From Aeromonadaceae bacterium (GTDB taxonomy: Bacteria; Pseudomonadota; Gammaproteobacteria; Enterobacterales; Aeromonadaceae), in contig JAJOIN010000090.1 in NCBI GenBank assembly GCA_021209335.1, positions 1 to 39,749 of the forward strand: DNA of 39,749 nucleotides, in the 5' to 3' direction. The first letter of the stretch is position 1, and every line of letters starts with the position of its first letter. Below, piece after piece: positions 29,929-39,749 of this stretch. The translations under genes were made by a program, and so were the position numbers. The notes beneath the pieces are model-generated. The model was not told the origin of the DNA and searched no databases. It saw nothing but the letters and a program-made list of their open reading frames with translations.

Positions 29929-31047
29929 GTGAACAAGGAACGCATACTTTTTATCGACCGGGATGGCACCCTCATCGAGGAACCCGTCACCGACAAGCAG
30001 GTAGACCGGCTGGACAAGCTGCGCTTCGAGCCCATGGTGATCCCCGTGCTGCGTGAGCTGCAGGCCGCCGGCTTCAAGCTGGTGATGGTCACCAACCAGG
30101 ATGGCCTGGGCACCGCCAGCCTGCCGCTGGAGCACTTTCAGCCGCCCCATGACCTCATGATGCACCTGTTTGAATCGCAAGGGGTGCACTGGGAAGAGGT
30201 GCTGATCTGCCCGCACTTCCCCACCGACGACTGCACCTGTCGCAAGCCCAAGCTGGGACTGGTCAAGCCCTGGCTGCAGAGCGGCCGCATCGATCACGCC
30301 AACAGCTATGTGATCGGCGATCGCCTCACCGACATCCAGCTGGCCGAGAACATGGGCATCACAGGAATTCAATACAATCCAGAGACTTGCAACTGGACTC
30401 AGATCCGTGACCGCCTGCTGGGCCAGGGCCGCCAGGCTCAGGTGATCCGCAACACCAAGGAAACCCAGATCGAGGTGAAGGTGGATCTGGACAAGCAGGG
30501 TGGCAACCAGATTGCCACCGGCATCGGCTTCTTCGATCACATGCTGGATCAGATCGCCACCCACGCCGGCTTCCAGCTCAAGCTGGCGGTGAAGGGCGAT
30601 CTGCACATAGACGATCACCACACGGTGGAAGACGTGGGTCTGGCCCTGGGCGAAGCCCTCAAGCAGGCATTGGGCAACAAGCGCGGCATCGGCCGCTTCG
30701 GCTTCGTGCTGGCCATGGACGAAGTGCAGGCCAAGGTCGACGCCTTCCCCGAGTCCCTGGTGGAGCAAGAGGTGCGGGCCGCGCTGGATCTCTCCGGCCG
30801 CCCCTTCTTCGTGTTCCGCTGTGATGCCGACTTCGGCCGGGACACTGTGGGCGAGATGGCCACCGAGATGGTGCCGCACTTCTTCCGCTCCCTGTCCGAT
30901 GCCATGGCCATCACCCTGCACCTGACGGTCACCCCGGGCAACACCCACCATCAGGTGGAGGCGCTGTTCAAGGGCTTCGGCCGGGCCCTGCGCCAGGCCA
31001 TCCGGGTCGAGGGCACCGAGCTGCCCTCCAGCAAGGGAGTGCTCTAA
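29929..31047 (+). CDS. hisB: Bifunctional histidinol-phosphatase / imidazoleglycerol-phosphate dehydratase
   Basis: N-term [16 protein letters not shown]-term [22 protein letters not shown] and [17 protein letters not shown]. Confidence 0.98.
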   Translation: MNKERILFIDRDGTLIEEPVTDKQVDRLDKLRFEPMVIPVLRELQAAGFKLVMVTNQDGLGTASLPLEHFQPPHDLMMHLFESQGVHWEEVLICPHFPTDDCTCRKPKLGLVKPWLQSGRIDHANSYVIGDRLTDIQLAENMGITGIQYNPETCNWTQIRDRLLGQGRQAQVIRNTKETQIEVKVDLDKQGGNQIATGIGFFDHMLDQIATHAGFQLKLAVKGDLHIDDHHTVEDVGLALGEALKQALGNKRGIGRFGFVLAMDEVQAKVDAFPESLVEQEVRAALDLSGRPFFVFRCDADFGRDTVGEMATEMVPHFFRSLSDAMAITLHLTVTPGNTHHQVEALFKGFGRALRQAIRVEGTELPSSKGVL

Positions 31048-31658
31048 TGGCACAACAACAGGTCGTCATCATAGACACCGGCTGCGCCAACCTCTCCTCG
31101 GTACGCATGGCCATCGCCCGCCTAGGTGTGAACGCCGAGGTGAGCCGGGATGCCGCCACCATCGAGGCCGCCGACAAGCTGATCCTGCCAGGGGTGGGCA
31201 CCGCCAAGGCCGCCATGGCCAACCTCAACGAGCGGGGCCTGACCGAGCTGGTGCGGGCTGCCAAGCAGCCGCTGCTGGGCTTCTGCTTGGGCATGCAGAT
31301 GCTGGCCCAAGCCTCCGAGGAGCACATGGGCGGTGAGACCGACATCCCCTGTCTGGGGGTGGTGCCGGGCAAGGTGAAGCTGATGCAGGTGGGCGACTTG
31401 CGCCTGCCCCACATGGGCTGGAACCAGGTGGAGCATGACGGCAGCCATCCGCTGTTTGCCGGTATCCCCAGCGGCAGCTACTTCTACTTCGTCCACTCCT
31501 ATGCCCTGGAGGTGACGGACGCCACCCTGGCCCGCTGTGACTACGGTGGTCCCTTCACCGCCGTGGTGGGCCGGGACAACTTCTTCGGCGCCCAATTCCA
31601 CCCGGAACGCTCCGGCAAGGTGGGGGCGCGGCTCATTCAAAACTTCCTGGACATGTAA
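31047..31658 (+). CDS. hisH: Imidazole glycerol phosphate synthase subunit HisH
   Basis: IIDTGCANLSSVRMAIARLG, LGFCLGMQMLAQ, FGAQFHPERSGKVG. Confidence 0.98.
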   Translation: MAQQQVVIIDTGCANLSSVRMAIARLGVNAEVSRDAATIEAADKLILPGVGTAKAAMANLNERGLTELVRAAKQPLLGFCLGMQMLAQASEEHMGGETDIPCLGVVPGKVKLMQVGDLRLPHMGWNQVEHDGSHPLFAGIPSGSYFYFVHSYALEVTDATLARCDYGGPFTAVVGRDNFFGAQFHPERSGKVGARLIQNFLDM

Positions 31659-33152
<1,494 letters not shown>

Positions 33153-33160
<8 letters not shown>

Positions 33161-33779
33161 ACAACTGCAATTTGATGCCAGCCAACTGGACTGGCAAAAG
33201 GTAGATGGCCTGATGCCGGCCATCGTCCAGGACCTGGTGACCGGTGAGGTGCTGATGCAGGGCTTCCTCAACCAGGAGGCCCTCACCGAGACGCTCAAGA
33301 GCGGCCATGTCACCTTCTTCAGCCGTACCAAGGGTCGGCTGTGGACCAAGGGCGAAAGCTCAGGCCACTTTTTGAACCTCAAGGCCATCAGCACCGACTG
33401 CGACCGCGACTGCCTGCTGATCGCCGCCGAGCCGGTGGGCCCAACCTGCCACAAGGGCACTGTGAGCTGCTTCGACGGCCACCCGCGCCCGCCCCTGGCC
33501 TTCCTGGCCGAGCTGGAGCAGCTGCTGGCCGCCCGCAAGGGTGCCGATCCCGAGACCAGCTACACGGCGCGCCTGTATGCCAAGGGCACCAAGCGCATCG
33601 CCCAGAAGGTGGGGGAAGAAGGGGTGGAAGTGGCCCTGGCCGCCATGGCCAAGGATCGCGAAGAGCTGATCAATGAATCCGCCGATCTGCTCTATCACCT
33701 GACGGTGCTGCTGCAAAACGAAGGTCTGCAACTGGCCGATGTGGTGAACCGTCTGGCCCAGCGCCATCAGGCTAAATAA
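33153..33779 (+). CDS. hisI: Bifunctional phosphoribosyl-AMP cyclohydrolase / phosphoribosyl-ATP pyrophosphatase
   Basis: GTG start; [51 protein letters not shown] (HisI) plus [36 protein letters not shown] (HisE). Confidence 0.97.
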
Positions 33780-33852
33780 GCGGCCTCGTTTCATCCGGCA
33801 GGCGCCAATCCATCCGGCAGGATGCCAAGCAGAGCCCTGCCACCTTGCCAAG

Positions 33853-33877
33853 CGCCGCTAGCCTAGCGGCGTTTTTT
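33853..33877 (+). terminator. Rho-independent terminator of the his operon
   Basis: CGCCGCTAGCCTAGCGGCGTTTTTT. Confidence 0.9.
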
Positions 33878-34044
33878 ATCACCGAACCGACCTGCGGATA
33901 TCGGCGACCTCACACAATTGCGCCTCGATTAACCCGCCATCAGCTGATGTGACCCTGACCACGGAAAACGCTTTCAGCTGGCGTAGAGTCAGAGTCGTAC
34001 CTCATTTCCTGATCTGGGTTTTATCAGCCACCAAGGAGGTCACC

Positions 34045-34164
34045 ATGAACTTTACCCGCCAACATCAGGCCATGATGGCCAGGGTAGATGAGCATCTCGC
34101 GCGCATTCACGCCGCCTTGTTCCAGCTGCAACAACGGCTCCATCACGTCCGGCCCCACCACTGA
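34045..34164 (+). CDS. Putative 39-aa small protein
   Basis: MNFTRQHQAMMARVDEHLARIHAALFQLQQRLHHVRPHH preceded by AAGGAGGT 6 nt from the ATG; lies between the his terminator and convergent tatD. Confidence 0.5.
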   Translation: MNFTRQHQAMMARVDEHLARIHAALFQLQQRLHHVRPHH

Positions 34165-34224
34165 CAACGGCGGCCCGTCACCGGGCCGCTCGACCATGAC
34201 TGACGCGTCGAGGTCGGTTGACCC

Positions 34225-35001
34225 TTAGGGGCGCGCCAAGGAAAACAGCCGGAAGAAGTTGGCACTGGTGGCCTCACACAGGTCATACACCTGCATGTTG
34301 CGCAACCAGGCCACGTATTCGGCCACATCCCGCACATAGGCCGGCTCATTTTGCTGGCCGCGATGGGGCACAGGTGCCAGATAGGGGGAGTCTGTCTCTA
34401 TGAGCAGACGTTCCAGCGGCAGCTTGCGGGTGACCTCCCGCAGGGCATCGGCGTTGCGGAAGGTGACGATACCGGAGATGGAGATATAAAAGCCCAACTC
34501 CATGGCCGCCTGGGCCATCTGCCAATCTTCGGTAAAGCAGTGCAGCACGCCCCCTACCGCCTCGGCCCCCTCCTCCTTGAGGATCTGCAGGGTATCGGCC
34601 TTGGCGTCGCGGGTGTGGACGATCAGCGGCTTGTTGAGCTGCCGGGCCACCTGGATATGCTGGCGAAACGCCGCCTGCTGCTGGGGTATCTGCTCGGGAC
34701 CGTAAAAGTAATCGAGCCCCGTCTCGCCGATAGCCACCACCCGAGGGTCATCGGCCAGCCTCTGCAACTGCTCCTGACTCCAGGGGGTCTGTTGATCCAG
34801 CGGATGTACGCCGCAGGAGGCGAACACCTGGGTATATGGCTCAATGAGCTGCCGCATGGCCGGGAAGTGCTCCAGGGTCACACTGACGCTGAGCAGGTGC
34901 GATACGCCCCGGTCCTTGGCTTTTTGCAGAACGTCTGCCAGATCCAGATGCTTGCCGCCATAGTCCAGGCGATCCAGGTGGCAGTGCGAGTCGATCAACA
35001 C
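34225..35001 (-). CDS. TatD-family metal-dependent hydrolase
   Basis: VLIDSHCHLDRLDYGG...IGETGLDYFY...VHTRDAKADTLQIL...GVLHCFTEDW...IETDSPYLAPVPHRGQQNEPAYV; downstream of holB; GTG start at 35001. Confidence 0.95.
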   Translation of the reverse strand: MLIDSHCHLDRLDYGGKHLDLADVLQKAKDRGVSHLLSVSVTLEHFPAMRQLIEPYTQVFASCGVHPLDQQTPWSQEQLQRLADDPRVVAIGETGLDYFYGPEQIPQQQAAFRQHIQVARQLNKPLIVHTRDAKADTLQILKEEGAEAVGGVLHCFTEDWQMAQAAMELGFYISISGIVTFRNADALREVTRKLPLERLLIETDSPYLAPVPHRGQQNEPAYVRDVAEYVAWLRNMQVYDLCEATSANFFRLFSLARP

Positions 35002-35002
35002 G

Positions 35003-35959
35003 TTACTTCTCCTCAAACAGCAGATCGTTGAGCCAGTCCAGCAGGCCCAGCGACACATTGAACAGCGGGTTTTGCCGCGCCTCCTCCTGCAAGCGCCCCA
35101 GGCCGCGCAGCAAGCCCAGCAATTGAGCCGTCGGCTTGGCCGCTAGCCCATCCAGCAAGGGGAGGCAATCCTGCATCACCAGGGCCGCCGGGGCAAGTCC
35201 CTGCTGACGCTTGAGGGCATCCAGCAGCAATAGCTGCAGCCAGCTCAGGCCCAATGGCAGACTCTCCAGCAGCTTGACCAGCTCGCCCGGCCGTCCTTGC
35301 CGCGCGACCAGGCCCCACAACTGCTGGCACAGCTGCTGGCGCTGGGTCTCCAGCCCGGCCTCCAGATAGGCCAGAGTCGCCAACGGCGCCCCCTGATTGA
35401 GCCGTAAATGCATGGCCGTGGCCGCTTGCCCGGCTGGCTGCTGCTTGAGCCAGCTCAAGGCGCAGGCTTCATCCGGTTGCACCAGCAAGCGCCGACAGCG
35501 GCTGACGATGGTGGGCAGCAAGGCATTGGGCTGATCGGTCAACAAAAACAGGTAGGCCGCCCCTGGTGGCTCTTCGAGGGTCTTGAGCAGGGCATTGGCG
35601 GCGGATTCGGTCATGCATTGTGCCTGTGGCACTATGGCCACCTTGGCCTGACCTAATTGGGGGCTGACGCTCAGTTGGCCGATCAGCGCCCGTATGGTAT
35701 CCACCCCCAGGCTGCGACCAGACACCTCAGGCTGGTGCAGATCCGGATGATGACCGCGGGCCAGCAGGGTGCAGGCGTGACAATGACCACAGGGAGAACC
35801 CTGGTTCGGGGACTGGCATAACACCTGATTGGCAAAGCGCCGCGCCAGCTCGCCCTTGCCCGAGCCGCTGGCACCGCACAGCAGCCAGGCATGAGCCAGC
35901 CGGCCCTGCTGGGCGCCTTGCAGGAATTGCTGCCAGTGTGGGATCAGCCAGGGATACAC
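35003..35959 (-). CDS. holB: DNA polymerase III subunit delta'
   Basis: [48 protein letters not shown]...HPDLHQPE...[35 protein letters not shown]. Confidence 0.96.
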   Translation of the reverse strand: MYPWLIPHWQQFLQGAQQGRLAHAWLLCGASGSGKGELARRFANQVLCQSPNQGSPCGHCHACTLLARGHHPDLHQPEVSGRSLGVDTIRALIGQLSVSPQLGQAKVAIVPQAQCMTESAANALLKTLEEPPGAAYLFLLTDQPNALLPTIVSRCRRLLVQPDEACALSWLKQQPAGQAATAMHLRLNQGAPLATLAYLEAGLETQRQQLCQQLWGLVARQGRPGELVKLLESLPLGLSWLQLLLLDALKRQQGLAPAALVMQDCLPLLDGLAAKPTAQLLGLLRGLGRLQEEARQNPLFNVSLGLLDWLNDLLFEEK

Positions 35960-36575
35960 AGCTGCTGCTCCAGGATCCCATGGATTTGTCCCCGCACCTG
36001 CGCAGGCGTCAGTTGGGCTTGCACCGTGAAGATCCGCGGATCCGCAGCGGCCAGCTGCTGATAACGGGCCCGGGTGCGCTCAAAGAAGCTCAGCTGTTCC
36101 TGCTCAATACGATCCAGCTCACCCCGCGCGCTGGCCCGGGCCAGGCCGAGGGCTGGATCTATGTCCAGATACAGGGTCAGATCCGGGGCAAAATCCCCGA
36201 GCACCGCCTGTTTGATCTGGCTGATGAGGCTCGCAGGGATGCCGCGCCCTCCGCCCTGATAGGCTTGCGAGGAGAGATCATGGCGATCGCCAATGACCCA
36301 ATGGCCGGCGCCATCGCCGGCTTGATGCGGTTTTCCACCAGTTGCACCCGGGCGGCATACATCAGCAGCAACTCGGCCTGCATGGTCAAGGGCTCGTCAT
36401 GTACCTCCTTGACCAGGGCCCGCATCCGCTCGGCCAGCGGGGTGCCACCCGGTTCCCTAGTCTTCTCAATGGCCTGGATGCCATGCTGGCGCAGCCATTC
36501 CTCGACATAGGCAACGGCACTGCTCTTACCGGCCCCTTCGAGCCCCTCGATGACGATAAACTTTCCCTGGCTCAT
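35944..36575 (-). CDS. tmk: Thymidylate kinase, reading frame interrupted by an apparent 1-nt deletion near 36307-36309
   Basis: ORF 36177..36575 ([25 protein letters not shown]...EPGGTPLAE) continues in another frame as [82 protein letters not shown] (ORF 35944..36204). Confidence 0.95.
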
Positions 36576-37583
36576 TGGCGCCCCAAGATGTAACGGCGCA
36601 CCGCCGCATTGTGTTCACTGAGTGTCTTGGAGAACTGGTGCCAGCCCCCCCCCTTGGCGACAAAGTAGAGGTAGTCGCTCTCGGCCGGATGCAGCGCCGC
36701 CTCTATGGCTTGACGACTGGGCATGGCGATGGGGGTAGGCGGCAGGCCGTCGATGACATAGGTATTGTACGGATTGGCATCCTGCAGATCCCGCCGGCGG
36801 ATATTGCCGTCATAGCGATCGCCGATGCCGTAGATCACCGTCGGGTCGGTTTGCAGCTTCATGCCACGTTTGAGGCGGTTGACAAACACGGAGGCGATCA
36901 GGGGCCGCTCGCTGGCCTGGGCCGTCTCTTTTTCGATGATGGAGGCCAGGATCAACGCCTCATAGGGCGTCTTCAAAGGCAAGCCCTCGGCACGCTGCGA
37001 CCAAGCCTTGGCCAGAAAATCTTGCATGTACTGATAGGCGCGCTGGAGTATCTCCAGATCCGTCATGCCCACCGTGTAGGCATAGGTCTCCGGCAACAGT
37101 AGCCCCTCGACGCTGGCGTGATCCGCACCCAGCGCCTTGGCCAGGGCCGTATCATCCAGGCTCGCCAGGGTCGAGACGCCATGTGGCAATTGCGCCAGCG
37201 TCTTGCGCCACTCTGCCAACCGCTGCCCTTCCACCAGGGTGACGTTAAGCAGATACTCCTTACCCGCCACGATCAGTGCCAGCGCCTCCTTGAGGGGCAT
37301 GCCGGTTTGCAGGGCGAAAGTGCCGCTGCGAATGGCGGTCAGCTCAGGATGGGTTTTGAGCCAGAGGCTGATGGCCCAGGCCGGCGCGGGCTCTGCGGCC
37401 AGGCGGCTGACCAGGTCGCCCGGCCCGCTCCCCCCTTGTTTGACACTAAAACAGGGCTGGCACATCCCCAACCCGCATCTGCTCCAGCCGCTGCCATTGC
37501 AGGTAACCCCAGCCGGTTACCGCGACCAGTCCAAGCAGGAATGCCAACGCTACCGTCAAGCCAATCTTCACGTTACATTTCAT
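36572..37583 (-). CDS. mltG: Endolytic transglycosylase MltG, reading frame interrupted by an apparent 1-nt insertion at 37448-37451
   Basis: N-term [45 protein letters not shown] then, after dropping one [18 protein letters not shown]...[53 protein letters not shown] (YceG signature). Confidence 0.92.
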
Positions 37584-38386
37584 CGTCATAACTCTTTTGC
37601 AAGCGCCGGCACAGGTCACCGGGCGCGGGATAAGCTCGGTCGCGCCACTGATGTACCGGCACCAGGCCCATCAAGGCGTTGGTGAGCCAGATCTCATCGG
37701 CCAGCGCCAAAGCATCCGCTGTCTGACGGACCGCTTGGATGTCCCATTGCCATTGCTGCAGTCGATCCAGACACCAGGCCCGCATCACGCCAGCCACGCC
37801 AGCCTGTGAGAGATCCGGCGTAAACACCCGCTGCCCTTGCCGCCAGAACAGATTGGCGGTGACCGCCTCCACCAAGTCCCCCTGTGTATCGCACACCAGG
37901 GCCTCGGCCAGCCCCCGGGATTCCAACTCCGCCTTAAACAACACCTGCTCCAAACGCCCCAAGGTCTTGAGCCCCGCCAGCAGCGGTTGACGGCCAAGAC
38001 GCTGGTCGATCTCGCCCAGCGCAATCCCTTGGGCCTGCCAAGTATCATAATGGGCCGGATAGGCATGGGCACTCAGGATCACCGTCGGCCTGGTACAAGC
38101 CACTGGACTATAGCCGCGCCCCCCCCTCGCCCCGGGTGAGAATGATCTTCAGCACCCCCTCGTGGAGACTCGCAGCCCGCGACTGCATGGCACTGACCAT
38201 GACATCCCACTCCAGTGCCGGAAATTGCAGTCGAGCCAGGCTGCTGCGGATACGCGCCAGATGATACGGCAGCAGGCAGATCTGGCCGTTTCGCACCCGC
38301 ATGGTGCTGAAAAAACCATCTCCCAGTGTGAGCCCGCGATCGGCCGGAGACAGACCGGCGGCTTGGTTACCATCGAGCAGCAGCAT
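37573..38386 (-). CDS. pabC: Aminodeoxychorismate lyase, reading frame interrupted at an 8-nt G/C homopolymer (38119-38126)
   Basis: ORF 38108..38386 (ADRGLTLGDGFFSTMRVRNGQICLLPYHLARI) and ORF 37573..38103 join if the tract is 7 nt: ILTRGEGGRGYSPVACTRPTVILSAHAYP. Confidence 0.93.
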
Positions 38387-38397
38387 GTTTTACCCAT

Positions 38398-38429
38398 AAA
38401 AAAAGCCTGATACCAGGTACCAGGCTCTT
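38398..38429 (-). terminator. Rho-independent terminator downstream of fabF
   Basis: Minus strand AGAGCCTGGTACCTGGTATCAGGCTTTTTTTATG. Confidence 0.8.
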
Positions 38430-38444
38430 ACCATTTCAGCCAGA

Positions 38445-39686
38445 TCAGGCGCGCTTGAAGATCAAGGAGCCGTTGGTACCACCAAAGCCAAACGAGTTGG
38501 ACAGAGCGTACTCGAAACTGGCTGGCTTGGCGACATGGGCCACCAGGTCCAGATCGCACTCCTCATCGGGATTGTCGAGATTGATGGTGGGCGGAGCCAC
38601 CTGATCCCGAAGAGCCAGCACGGTAATGATGGCTTCAATGGCTCCAGCGGCCCCCAACAGGTGACCTGTCATGGACTTGGTGGAGCTGACCATCAGCTGT
38701 TTAGCATGCTCACCGAAGGTGGATTTCACGGCACGTAGCTCGGCCAGATCGCCGAGTGGCGTCGAAGTGCCATGGGCGTTGATATAGCCAATGGCACTGG
38801 CTTCCAACTGAGCATCGCGCAACGCATTGACCATGGCCTGAGCGGCACCGGCACCATCTTCGGGCGGCGCCGTCATGTGATTGGCGTCGCCGCTCATGCC
38901 AAAGCCAACCAGCTCGGCATAGATCTTGGCGCCCCGGGCCACCGCATGCTCATACGATTCCAGAACAACAACCCCAGCCCCGTCCCCCAGGACGAAGCCA
39001 TCGCGATCCTTGTCCCAAGGACGGCTGGCCTGCTGCGGCGCATCATTGCGGGTAGACAGTGCCTTGGCGGCAGCAAAGCCCCCCATGCCCATGGGCGTGG
39101 AGGCTTTCTCGGTACCGCCGGCCACCATGACGTCCGCATCGCCATAGGCGATCATGCGAGCGGCAAAACCGATGGAGTGTGTGCCCGAGGTACAGGCGGT
39201 GGTGATGGCGATGTTAGGTCCGCGCAACCCCTTCATGATGGACAGATGCCCTGACGCCATGTTGATGATGGTGGACGGCACGAAGAAGGGACTGAGTTTA
39301 CGCGGACCACCGGCCGTCAGGCTGGTGTGGTTCTGCTCAATGAGTCCCAGACCGCCGATCCCGGAGCCGATGGACACGCCACAGCGATGGGCGTTCTCAT
39401 CGGTAATGGTCAGGCCGGAATCTTCCAGCGCCTGAATACCGGCAGCGACACCATATTGGATGAACAGATCCATCTTGCGCGCATCTTTCTTGCTGATGCC
39501 AAATGCCTCAGGATCAAAATCTTTCACCAGACCCGCAAACTTGGTTGGGAAGTCAGTGGTATCAAAGTGCTCGATGTTGGTGATGCCACTCTGGCCCTTG
39601 AGCAGAGCCTGCCAGGAGAGTGCAGCACTGTTACCGACCGGAGAAAGCATACCCAGACCGGTCACCACAACTCTGCGTTTTGACAC
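38445..39686 (-). CDS. fabF: Beta-ketoacyl-ACP synthase II
   Basis: 413 aa; [34 protein letters not shown]; active-site [19 protein letters not shown]-term [20 protein letters not shown]. Confidence 0.98.
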   Translation of the reverse strand: MSKRRVVVTGLGMLSPVGNSAALSWQALLKGQSGITNIEHFDTTDFPTKFAGLVKDFDPEAFGISKKDARKMDLFIQYGVAAGIQALEDSGLTITDENAHRCGVSIGSGIGGLGLIEQNHTSLTAGGPRKLSPFFVPSTIINMASGHLSIMKGLRGPNIAITTACTSGTHSIGFAARMIAYGDADVMVAGGTEKASTPMGMGGFAAAKALSTRNDAPQQASRPWDKDRDGFVLGDGAGVVVLESYEHAVARGAKIYAELVGFGMSGDANHMTAPPEDGAGAAQAMVNALRDAQLEASAIGYINAHGTSTPLGDLAELRAVKSTFGEHAKQLMVSSTKSMTGHLLGAAGAIEAIITVLALRDQVAPPTINLDNPDEECDLDLVAHVAKPASFEYALSNSFGFGGTNGSLIFKRA

Positions 39687-39731
39687 AGGAAAGCCTCCGC
39701 GAGGAAAACAAAAAAGAGATAAGAAAACAGG

Positions 39732-39749
39732 AGCGGCCTTACGGCCGCT
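39732..39749 (-). terminator. Possible hairpin terminator of an upstream gene outside the window (acpP expected by synteny)
   Basis: Perfect palindromic stem AGCGGCC-TTAC-GGCCGCT at the window edge; weak T-tract on the minus strand. Confidence 0.4.

Noticed and set aside
34165-34200. CGGCCCGTCACCGGGCCG hairpin after the 39-aa ORF as a terminator
   Set aside because: Good stem but no T-run on either strand; not reported as a terminator.

Overview
This 39.7 kb window, read on both strands, is mostly conserved gammaproteobacterial core genome (gene content and order suggest Aeromonadales or a relative, by inference only) joined to the end of a P2-like prophage. Positions 1-9.9 kb (+ strand) carry a P2-type tail module in the order J-I-fiber-(unknown)-FI-FII-E/E'-T-U-D. 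The module ends next to the 3' end of a tRNA-Leu(TAA) gene in a pgsA-glyW-cysT-leuZ cluster. Next comes uvrY-uvrC-pgsA, then tig-clpP-clpX-lon-hupB-ppiD (all - strand), a GH84-family glycosidase (+), a pxpB-pxpC-pxpA 5-oxoprolinase operon (-), and a complete hisLGDCBHAFI operon with leader peptide and attenuator (+). The window closes with fabF-pabC-mltG-tmk-holB-tatD (-). The best sequence-level signals are: an exact P2-like T TTT TTG -1 frameshift site joining gpE to gpE'; a 17-aa his leader peptide with six consecutive His codons plus a terminator hairpin, absent from the ORF track; a near-consensus sigma32 promoter upstream of lon; a repetitive tail fiber with a compositionally odd insert; and five apparent single-nucleotide frameshifts (tape measure, lon, tmk, mltG, pabC) that look more like sequencing or assembly indels than biology. 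I found no CRISPR array, no transposon and no convincing undescribed system. The many long antisense ORFs are best explained as GC-rich artefacts.
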